NCBI GenBank assembly: GCA_014773175.1
Contig: VXCM01002603.1
Span: 40,647-104,646 of the forward strand
Source: Lucifuga dentata
Taxonomy: Eukaryota; Chordata; Actinopteri; Ophidiiformes; Bythitidae
DNA: 64,000 bases
Direction of reading: 5' to 3'
Both the position numbers and the translations under genes were made by a program. Shown piece after piece: positions 12,700 to 23,200 of the stretch. Position 1 is the first letter of the stretch; each line of letters begins with the position of its first letter. Below the pieces are notes generated by a model. It made no database searches and had not been told where the DNA came from. It saw only the letters and a list, made by a program, of their open reading frames with translations.

Positions 12700-15600
12700 A
12701 TGAGTGGTCAAGGTCCATCTGTAGATAAAGGAATGAACACAATCCTAGTCTGTCAGGAGAGCTACGCTTGTGGGGGTTCAGATGAGGCCACGTTCGAATG
12801 TGATGAATGCGGCAGTTTGCAGTGTGTCCACTGTGAACTGGAGCTCCATCGCCAGGAGCGGATGAAGAATCACGACCGGGTTCGGATTGCACCGGGCCAC
12901 GTTCCTTTCTGTGACTCCTGTAAAGGTGACAGCAGCTGCTCCGTCAACGGTGGGAGGCTCAGAGCGGTGGTCCGCTGCCAAGGCTGTAAGATCAATCTGT
13001 GTTTGGACTGCCAGAAAAGAACCCACAGCGGGGTCAACAAGAGGAAACACCCTCTGACGCCTTACCCTCCAGCCAAGGCTCTCCAGGAGAGCGGCGTGGC
13101 TGCTGTGGAGACAGAGATCGAGGTCTTGAAAGCCAAGCTGGAGATGGTGCGCAGCTTCCTTTTGGTGGATGAGAAGGAGGAGATGCAGGTAAATCCTTGG
13201 AATATGTTAATCACTCATTGAAGCTCTTGTTTTTGACGCGATGTTCTGATGATGGAACTGTTCTTGTGTGGATTCTAAGTTGAAAGATGAGGAGGACTTT
13301 GTGAACAGACTGGGCTGTGGACCAGATGAGCTCCTCAAGGTGGTCTCCATCTTTGGGAACACTGGCGAGGGCAAGTCTCACACCCTGAACCACACCTTTT
13401 TCCTTGGGAGAGAAGTGTTCAAAACATCTCCCACCCAAGAGTCGTGCACTGTGGGTGTGTGGGCAGCTATGGACCCTGTGCATCAGGTGATAGTCCTCGA
13501 TACAGAGGGACTGCTGGGAGCTGGTAAGGGACTTCCTGCTGTGAAAGCATATAATTTAGTCTGGAGTTACAGGAGAATGTTTTCCACAGACAATTCACTA
13601 TTCTATTTTTACTTGCCGTCAGGAGCCAATCAGGGCCAACGAACACGGCTGCTCCTCAAGGTCCTCGCCATTTCTGACGTGCTTATCTACAGAACCCACG
13701 CCGACCGTCTCCACGATGATCTTTTTAAGTTCCTTGGTGATGCATCGGATGCCTACCTGAAGCACTTCACCAGGGAGTTGAAGGCGACAACGACCCGATG
13801 CGGCCTGGATGTCCCTTTGTCCACTCTGGGCCCTGCAGTGATCATCTTCCACGAGACGGTCCACACCAAGCTACTAGGATCAGGTAGATCAAATAATAGT
13901 TATTGTCATTAATTCAGCGAGCAAGATTGGTGTGTTATTATTATTAAAAACATTCTTATGCTATCTTCTTACTTTTTGTAGATAACACATCGGAATCAGT
14001 CGAGCGTCTCCTCCAGGAGCGTTTCAGGAAACTGGGTCTTTTTCCAGAAGCGTTCAGCTCCATCCAGTACCGTGGAACTCGGACCTACAACCCTCCCACA
14101 GACTTCAGCGGTCTGTTGCGCAGTTTGGAACAGCAGCTGGATAACAACACCACCCGTTCACCACGTTCTGCCAGCGTCGTCTATAAGGCTCTGCAGGTAG
14201 GCGGGTGATGGAGGGACTGTTGACTGAAGGGAGTTTTTTTTTTGTGTGAAATATAGATTAATACCAACATTTCAGGCATTTTGCTTTCACTGCCAATCAG
14301 AAAGAATCACAGTGGATATTTTTGACTCTTCCTCTTCCTCTGTCTCCTCCTTGGTCCTCTTTAGGCCCTGAGTGAGTGCTTCAGCGGGGAGATTTCAGAG
14401 GAGCACCTGAACAGTAACTCTTTCTTCCCAGATGAATACTTCACCTGCTCCAGCATCTGCCTCAGCTGTGGGTACGAGTCTCTTTTCTGCATCACTCTGT
14501 AATGGAGGAGCTTGTCACAAAACACTCCTGTGCAGTGTCCTCTATGACACATTGGCTGAGCTGAAATAAATCCGTCTTTTCCCTAAAAGGTTCTGCAAAC
14601 AAGCAAATTCTGATCTGTGTCTCTGACTTGTTGTGCTGCCACATTTCAGTTCAGGCTGCAAGAGAAGCATGAATCACCTAAAGGAAGGGCTCGACCACGA
14701 AGCCAAANCATTTCAGTTCAGGCTGCAAGAGAAGCATGAATCACCTAAAGGAAGGGCTCGACCACGAAGCCAAACATCGCTGCCGCTACTCTGCACAGTA
14801 CGACAACCGCATCTACACCTGCAAGGCAAGTACAGACCCACACCCACACACACACATTTATTAGAAATGACTAAGTTGCGAGTTTCTGTGTTGAACTTCT
14901 CAGGCTTGTTACGAAGGAGGGAAGGAGGTCATTGTGGTTCCCAAAACCACAGCCTCATCTGACTCCCCGTGGTTCGGCCTGGCTATCTATGCTTGGTCTG
15001 GGTGAGTATTAGTGGAAATGGTGTCTTTGCTAAAAGAAAATATTTAATTTATCTAATTTATAATAGTATATTTAGGTGAAGCGTAAGCAAAAATGCTACA
15101 GTTAGAACAGTAGGACAAATGAATTGCAGTTAGCTTTACATCTTTTGTCATTTGAACAGCTGTAAGACAAAGAGGTCAGATAATGTGCGCTAATAATACT
15201 TGGTCTTTGTCCAGGTATGTAATCGAGTGTCCAAACTGTGCAGTGATCTACAGAAGCAGGCAGTACTGGTATGGAAATCAGGACCCAGTGGAAACAGTGG
15301 TTAGAACAGAAATCCAGCACATCTGGCCTGGGGTAAGGTCAGAGTGTAAACGAGGTTTAACTCAAACCTGTTAAAGAAAGAGAAAAACCAGAAGTTTATG
15401 TACACGTTATGTTATCAAGCCAAGGGACTTCAAATGTCAGTGTGTTTCCTTTGGCCTCCTAAGTTTCTCATTTGTCTCCCCTCCTGTCTCGCTCTCTTCT
15501 TGTCCTCTTTTCAGTCTGATGGGTTTTTGAAAGACAACAACAATGCGGCCCAGAGGCTGCTGGATGGAGTGAAATACATTTCCCAGTCGGTGTCGGAACT

Positions 15601-17949
15601 CAGCGTCAAGCCTGCCAAAGCGGTTACTTCCTGGCTGACTGATCAGATCGCTCCAGCCTACTGGAAACCCAACTCCCTTATCCTGGTACATCACTATAAA
15701 TGATAAAGACATACATCCGTACTTCTCTAAGGCCGGATTCACATGCTAAGCGCTGAGCGTTGCCGCTGACCTGGTGTTCAGCGTTCTGCTTGCACATGAG
15801 CAGAGTCTGAGCAGCGCCACTCNGTTGCCGCTGACCTGGTGTTCAGCGTTCTGCTTGCACATGAGCAGAGTCTGAGCAGCGCCGCTCAGCCTCGCGCTGA
15901 CAGGAAATGCTCGTTGTTAATGACAATTTAACGGTTACCATGGTTTGTAAAGACAGGATGTAACCTACACGCAATCTCTGCACATTCGTGGTTAAAATCG
16001 GATTTCGGTTTCGACTAGGGTAGCAACATGGACATCACAAAAAACAAAAATGCTCTTCTCATTAGAAGAAAAACGAAAAAACGGCGAATGTGGGTGCATG
16101 AAACCAACCTGATGTCCCGGTCTGACTGCTGATTTTATTTATTTTTTTACCAGATCATGATACGATTTTAAAGTTGTGTTGTATACTCTACAGATTATAA
16201 GCTTCTCCTCCATTGTTGTGGCGCTTCTGGTTACATGACGTACAGCAGCGCTGATTGGTTGCGCATTGGAAAGGTCAGCGTCGGAAAGGTCAAAGTTCAT
16301 TTAAATGAACTTTGAGCACCTCGTCAAAACGGAGAATCTGAGCGTCACGCGGCGCTCAAGGTGGCGTGACGTGACGTTAGGAGTCACCGCTCAGCTCCCA
16401 ATACACAATAATGGAACGCCCNAAAAAAAAAAAAAAAAATCTCTTGGGTTAAAAAGGGAGTCTCTCTTTTTTTTAAGCTTGTATCATCTTTGTGTTGTAG
16501 AAATGCCATAAATGTAGAGAAGATTTCCAGCCCAACAACACGAAGCACCACTGCCGGGCGTGTGGAGAAGGCTTCTGCGATGCCTGCTCCTCCAAGACTC
16601 GTCCGGTCCCTGAGAGGGGCTGGGGTCTCGCCCCTGTCAGAGTCTGCGACGCATGCTTCCACAACAGGGGGATCTCAACCGGTATGCTAATTTATCCCCA
16701 TCTCTCTTTTATAATTTAACAAATTTAGGCCATTGTACTTTGATATTTTTACATGGTGACATTTGTAATCGTGTTTGGGAACTGCCTCGTGTTTCCTCGT
16801 CGCAGAGTTGCTGGATGCTGCGCTGGAGGAGGAGGGAGGAACTCTGATAGCCAGGAAGGTTGGAGAAGCTGTTCAGAACACTTTGGGAGCTGTTGTCGGT
16901 GCCATAGACATACCGCTTGGTGAGCATGAACGTCAGGAAGACACAACACAGTCACTGAAACTGTACATTAATTCCATGTGAGGTACAGCTGAAAAAATCT
17001 GATACTGCTTTTTAAAAAAAAAAAAATCAGTTAATATGGTTTTTCCAGATGTTCATTTTTAACCTATAATTAATGACTCATTAGGAAACACTAGTGTAAT
17101 AATGATAAATTAGTTTTTATGCTAATTGAAAAGAGTAACCTTATTCGAGGAAGGTTACTCAAAGCCTTTTTGACTCAGCATGACATCATTATATTCAGTT
17201 TATTATCACTTACTCATTGTCAGTTATGATGATCAATGATCAACACTGCACGTATGAAAGTAGAGCATATGTGCAAGACCAGTAACAAAAAATAAGTCCT
17301 TAAAATTCAATAAATTGTTGATGTAGATGGTGTAAAATAATTTCCCTGAAGATAAATCATGAATACAAACCTATAGTTCTGTCAAACAGCAGATCAGGTT
17401 CAGTGTAACGTCATTTTTGGACATATTTTGCATTATATTACATGCTTTGCTAACTGATCATTGTTTAGTAGATATGTTTTGATATTAATCATGAATGATG
17501 TATTTCTCTAATGTAATCTCTCTACAGTAGCACTGCTGCCGAATTGAAAACTAAAATAATTTGACGACTGTGTTTTGGAATGTTTCATATGACACTTTAT
17601 GACTGTAACATTACCTGTAGCCATTTAAACATGAGAGTCTAAATGAGGCAAAGGTGTCACACAGGCTGCTGCTGCTCAGTGTCACGTTAACAGCGCTCCT
17701 TTCCCCGTCCCTCCAGGATTAATGAAGGATGCAGCACGCCCGGCATACTGGGTTCCAGACCAGGACATCCATTCCTGCTGCGAGTGCCAGAGGGAATTCT
17801 CCCCACGTCTCTCCATCCACCACTGTCGTGCCTGCGGCCAGGGCGTGTGCGACGACTGTTCTCCCGAGCGGCGGGCTGTGCCGTCCCGTGGCTGGGACCA
17901 TCCGGTGAGGGTCTGCAACAGCTGCAGCCAGAAATCTGGGGAGCTCTAG
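12700..17949 (+). CDS. zfyve1: Zinc finger FYVE domain protein 1 (DFCP1)
   Basis: DFCP1 binds PI3P on ER/Golgi membranes and marks omegasomes, the sites of autophagosome formation. Coding exons: 12700-13188, 13280-13523, 13623-13883, 13982-14196, 14365-14471, 14650-14825, 14904-15001, 15215-15332, 15515-15685, 16501-16681, 16806-16919, 17717-17949. After removing a 66-base duplicate plus N in exon 6 this gives 779 residues (human 777). In order: N-terminal Cys/His zinc-binding region, a P-loop (FGNTGEGKS) starting an NTP-binding domain, a cysteine-rich stretch, and two FYVE fingers with HHCRACG cores (exons 10 and 12). WVPD precedes the second finger, while WKPN precedes the first. The intron after exon 6 uses a GC donor. 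The end, ...GEL then TAG, matches the family end GDL. Confidence 0.96.
13524..13622 (+). other. zfyve1: 99-nt stop-free in-frame intron of zfyve1
   Basis: The intron between exons 2 and 3 (GTAAGG...CGTCAG) is exactly 99 nt, has no in-frame stop, and interrupts the conserved run LLGA...QRTRLLLK. Retention would insert 33 residues into the nucleotide-binding domain without changing the frame. Homology says it is normally removed. Confidence 0.75.
14642..14774. other. Contig-join artefact inside zfyve1 exon 6
   Basis: Bases 14642-14707 are repeated at 14709-14774 around the N at 14708. The duplicate covers the acceptor and the first part of exon 6, so the raw sequence shows two acceptors (exon start at 14650 or 14717) and a frame shift if both copies are kept. 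One copy gives a perfect family match (SGCKRSMNHLKEG). Confidence 0.9.
15735..16421 (+). mobile_element. PIF/Harbinger-like remnant in zfyve1 intron 9
   Basis: The left end, GGCCGGATTCACATGC, resembles fish Harbinger-type termini. At about 16028-16120 an ATG opens a short frame with a basic run and then RRMWVHETN, like the N-terminus of Harbinger nuclease proteins (typically an Arg-rich stretch then WVH). The frame stops soon after, so this is a deletion derivative. An internal contig-join duplicate (15759-15822 and 15824-15887, N at 15823, one mismatch) lies near its left end. The right end is obscured by an N and poly(A) at 16422. Confidence 0.5.
17133..17160. other. Small perfect hairpin
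   Basis: GAGTAACCTT and AAGGTTACTC form a 10-bp perfect stem around an 8-base loop, in the last intron of zfyve1. No function is suggested. Confidence 0.5.
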
Positions 17950-18448
17950 CAGGACAGGAAGGAGCAGTCACAGTGGAACGGTTGGGGAAGTAAGCCTCTA
18001 TAAGGGAACTGGAATCGTCTCCGACTTAAATGCTTCAGTTTACTGTTGTTTTATTTTGTTTTAGGCATTTCCTGACTGCCGCTAGACTGTCTGTGGGAAG
18101 TTGGACTCTTTTTTTTTTTTTAACGCCATCCTTAAATATCACTTAATGTCAAGTCCATTTATGATATTTCACTTAAATATGCTATATTTTACACTGTGAA
18201 GAATACTATTCATTGAGAGAATTTAATATCCAGATGAAATAACTAAACTCAGAGATATTAAATTATAAAAGTGAGAACTGCACTTGCTTTTTTACAACTG
18301 AGACCAGATTAATTTCTGTTTATCCCTTTAATTTACCAAATTTATACTGATACACATTAAATCCAGACCCCTCTGACAGTCCCTCTCAGTGTGATACACT
18401 AGTAATTGTAGCACCTTCTGCAGTCTGGAGCTACGTGCATAAACCCAT

Positions 18449-18993
18449 TTAAAGGACCGTATTGGTAATTTTGCATGTCTGAGCCCAATAAATAGTACCT
18501 GTATACACATTACATTACACAAAAAATACAAAAATACATACTGCTGGAGCAGTATATATTAGAATTTTTTTTTCAAGGCAGTCATTGGTTCGTTCCGCTA
18601 CGCTGTAAAAATGAACTTGTAGAGACTTGAGAGATACCGTAAGTAATCCAACACAACGAACATGATGTCTATTAAGTTTTTTTTTTTTTTTTTTNTTTTT
18701 TTTTTTTTTTTTGCCAAAGTTACTTAATTTAACCATTCCAACACAGAGCTGCAGAAAATGTATGCCTCCGCCAGGGGAAATAGTCCCAGGAAAAGACAGA
18801 TCTTAACGAGAAATTAAAACAGCCATGCGAACGTGCATGTTAGCAGGTGAAACTTTGAATTGTAAGGTTGGTGTATCACCTGAACATCTGATTTTGAAAG
18901 ATTAAGGGATTTGGCAAAATAACACAAAAGTGGTTGGCGATAGTGTATGTAGTATTTCTTGGGCTTAAACATGCAAACCCAATAAGTCCTTTA
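18449..18993. mobile_element. TTAAAGGACC-family MITE, type B
   Basis: Starts TTAAAGGACCGTATTGG and ends with a degraded AGTCCTTTA. Type B copies carry CCAATAAATA in the terminal repeat. An internal poly(T) tract contains an N (18695). It lies 500 bases past the zfyve1 stop, between the convergent genes zfyve1 and dcaf4. Confidence 0.8.
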
Positions 18994-20248
18994 CTAATAC
19001 AAGTACAAACTGAGCACCTAATACAGTTTAAGGTAAGCACTTTGATTTTTCCTGAAGGCAAGAACCTGAAAACATCTAGCATAAATAATTTGATCCATTT
19101 TTAAATGGATTTACAGTGGTCTTCCTGTCAGCCCTGCAAACCTCAGCTTTCCTTTGAGTTGTTCAAGACAATGAGAAGAATCAGAAACTGCTGATCCTGA
19201 ACATCCAAGATGCATTCCTCCTTAATCACTTAGTAAGAATTACTTAAATACTCCCTTATCCTTTTGTGGCTGGCTGTGCATTTGAAGTGACAGGTGGGAG
19301 ATAGAGCAGCCTTAATAATAATGTCGTCCACATAGACTGTTTTAATTTTACATGGGATATACATGGAAAGAAAAAAAAACTCATTTTTGAAAGGCCTCTT
19401 GTTTTTAAAAGATAACGATTATCTCTTAAAAAGACATAAAATGACTGCAACAGGAACTGCTTTTATAGAGTGACTGGCTCACAGCAGCAATATGCCGCAG
19501 AAATGACTTCAAATCATCTTTGAGGCTGGATCCTCAAAACAGGAGATAACTTGATAACTGTCAACTCAGGCTGGTTAGTTAGGATCACATCAAGAGCTGC
19601 AGCACCAAGCTAATGAGTTCTCTGAGGTTGCCTTCAATGCAACAAGACTGAACAGCTGCATCATGTCTTGCGACCGGCCTGATAACTACCAGATACATAA
19701 CATATGACGTTAGTGAAGCTTTCTTTGAAGAATGATGAGATCTGACTGTAGAAGCAGCCAGGAGTTTGTCTACAAACTGATGATGGAAGTTGGTTTAACA
19801 AATAAGCTGGAATATCAGACTGTTCTTATATCAAGAGAGAGAGAGAGAGAGATGCTTAAAGAATAAAATATCATGTGGAACAGATCAACACTTTTATGTT
19901 CTTATATGCTCATATGTATTAAACTGCAGAAAATCAATGACGTGTGTGTGTCATTCAGTAGCTTGTAATGGAAATTTCAGAATAGAATTATTTCATAAAA
20001 TTAGAAAAAGTATGGATTGGAATACATAATCATCGTTTCCAAATCTAGATCAACACCATGTTCATAAAAGCACTTCATTTAGATATGTTACAGTGAAGCA
20101 CTTTCTACCTGTGGTAGTTACGTGAACTCTGAACTCCCGGTTCATTTGGCACAAGCAATATTATTCCCCTGAGTCTTCATTGTGACTTATCTGAAAATCA
20201 AGAGTCTTCCAAATCCAAATTTCAGCACAAACTGCATATTCAGTCCAT
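18994..20248. other. zfyve1/dcaf4 convergent spacer
   Basis: No exon seen. The 3' untranslated regions of both genes should lie in or beside this stretch, but I could not place a convincing polyadenylation signal. A short GA run is at about 19835-19852. Confidence 0.5.
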
Positions 20249-23200
20249 CTAATCTTCACAAGAGGAAGCACTTTCTGTGCGTACTCCCCTCAAAGGCGTC
20301 CTGTTGCTCTCCTCCTTGCTTCCTTCCTGGTAGTCCGTGTTGTATGGGAAGTAGTACAAGTTGTGTTTGACGGCCATGAGCAGGCCGGGAAGCCCGCCGC
20401 GGCCACCGAGCTGGGAGGAGAAGACAACACTCGGGATCATGTCATTAGCAGCTGGGTGGGGTGATGGGATAGTCCTCAACAGGTGGCCATCTTTTAGGCT
20501 CCATATCCTTGTGTAGCAGTCCTGGCCCGCTGTGGAAAGAACAGGAGAGACGCATGAGGAAGATGAGAGGACACGTCAAAATGTCCTGGGAGACAAAACA
20601 AAGCTTTGGCAGGATTCAACGCTACATCGCAAGAAAGGGCCAGTCTCTGAAACACATCATCTCGGCTTATTAGGCCTCATTCACCAACCGTTCTAAAGAA
20701 GAAATTTCTTCTTAAAAAAAATAAAATAAATAAATAAGTAAAACCACTTTACGCAGTTTCCATGAAGATTCTGACATTCATCAATGTTTTATTATTTGGG
20801 ATTTGTTCTTAGGTAAGAACAGAATCTATGCATACTCAAGAGCATACTTGCACACATTTGTGCAAATTGGTTATTGCGTTTTCTTCAATTCTACAGTTGT
20901 ATAACATTATAGGATTTAAATTAAAATAATATTATTTTATCATTTATAATATATATATTTTTAACTTCATCAGTTGTGCACCCTTTTTCAGATACAGCAT
21001 TCACTGAACTAGTAACAGCATCCCATGCGTCAATTTTTTTTTTGTTTTATTAGTTTATATCCACTACTGACACTAAATATGACGGCTGGTTTACTGTTCA
21101 CTTCCTGCAGCCACTTCACAACTGCTGAAGTTTTTCTTACGTTTGGTGTCCGATGCTCCACCATCTTTAGATTTTTGTTTGGGCATTATTGACTTCTCTC
21201 TCAATTTTTCTTTTCAATTTCTGCGTGATTTGTGTGTGTGCACACGGCCCTGCAGTCTCATGCCTTTTTAAAGGGATTGGCAGGGCGTTTACGCTAATTA
21301 GGAACAACTGGCAGCGCTTTCAATTTACGAGGACAATGGGATTCATCATTAGATTCATAAGAACAATTCTGCTGCGATTCACGTCATAGACTTTTTTTTA
21401 GGACCTTTCTCAAGAACAAATTTAAGAAGAAACTGAGGCAGATATTGATGAAGTGCCTCATTGTATTTTAATATGTAGCAGAAATTATGAGAACAGCTTT
21501 GCCTGGATTATATCAGGTAATAGCTAAAGTCGACTGGTCCTCAGCGGTCAGCAGGTTGGTAAAATGCGTTTCGTCCTCTCCTACCTGCCAACAGAAGGCC
21601 GTCAGGCTCGCTGACGTGGATGGGAAGGTAGGCGTGCTCGTTATAGTGCCCTCTGTACTGCTGCACCGGCTTTGTCATTCGCACATCCCACAGCTTGATC
21701 TGCACTCAAAGAAAGAAAAGAACTCAAATACAAATAAAGTCAGTGATGTTTCTATTATATTCTGAAAGGTTCCAGGATGAGACTGGATTTATATTTCACT
21801 TTTGGCTCAGATTGATGGCTTGAAATAGTGACAGTATGAGGTTGGCTGACTAATTTTGAAAGGGAAGGGCTCAACAGAAATAGCTAAGGCTCAATTATTA
21901 TCCTCTCTCAACTTTTACCCAGTGACACATTTCTATCACTGTTAAATGAAGCTCTGAACAAACAACATGCCGTGCAGTGAGTTGGTCAGTTGACTTGTGC
22001 TGTGAGAAGTGGCCAGTAGCTGCCAAATAGCTCCCCTAAAGGCCCATGACACGATTCTTAACAAGTTTTAAAGCCAACAGTCTGACCTGGCCAAGCATGT
22101 CAGCAGCCAGCAGGTAGTTCTCATCCTGCAGGACACGTATGGAGGTGATGGCTGATTCTTGGTGGAAGCGGTTGGCCTTCCAGCTGTGATCTCGGCGGCC
22201 GCGCTGCCGCAGGTCAATGCTGAAGATCTCCCCTGACCGGCAGCCGTTAAACAGAACGGGGACCTGGGAAAAGCAAGGGAGGCAAAGGAAGGAACTCATT
22301 TTCAGATAGTGCTGCAGCACACAAGACAAGTGGCTCTGTAGTCAAATGTGTTCTAGTAGCTTATTATCTAGAATTTTCTGGTTGCTTAAGCTGAACAAGA
22401 TCCAATTAAGAAACATTCCCTGTGAACACACACACATATCCACTTCATTTTATCAAACTCACCCTTAGTGCAAATTGTTGTGCCAACACATCACTGCCCA
22501 CGCTGTACGTCTGCGTTCGTCCCGTCTCTACCTCTTTCAGAATGACCCTACGAGACAGACCTGCACACACAAGATACGTACTGAACATTTATAACTGACA
22601 TTATTTTACTCTTTTTTTGATTATAACAATGGTCAGCAATTATCAAACTGTATTTCAAAATTTCTCACACTGTTATCAAAATATCCGCATGTAAAACTAT
22701 TATTGCATTCAACAGATATTACTGTAGATTTGTGCTCATACCAACTGTAGGTTTACTTCATTAATACCCCACAGACAGATTTGATTACGAGTAGCAAAAA
22801 AAAAAAAAAAANAAAAAAAAAAAAAAAAAGATGATGGTGTGACAGACCTGTGCTGAAGGTCTTGTCTGCTTGGGGATTGAGGCACCAAGCACAAGACCAG
22901 GCTGTGGAGATCTTAAAGCTGCACAGCATCCCAGGCTCTGAGAGGAGGAGAGACGAAAAATGTCACAACTATTACATCAAAACCACTTTATGAACAATTC
23001 CAAAACCAATGCTGTACTGTATACCAATGTCTTGCCATTTACAAGCAAATTACCAGTAATTTAGGCAGAATAAAATGTAGCAGGCTAGGTTAAGGTCTAA
23101 AATAGTGTCTTACCTGGGTTGGAATTGTTGAACAGGAAAGCAGGAAGTAAACTAACACATCCTGGGGTGTCTGCAACTCCCACCAGACACACCCTGACAG

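Noticed and set aside
14633..14962. Apparent tandem repeat in a protein across 14650-14780
   Set aside because: It is the contig-join duplicate around the N at 14708; one copy gives the normal zfyve1 exon.
18449..18993. AATAAA motifs as zfyve1 polyadenylation signals
   Set aside because: They belong to the type B MITE terminal repeat (CCAATAAATA) found in many copies, so they are not evidence of a gene end.
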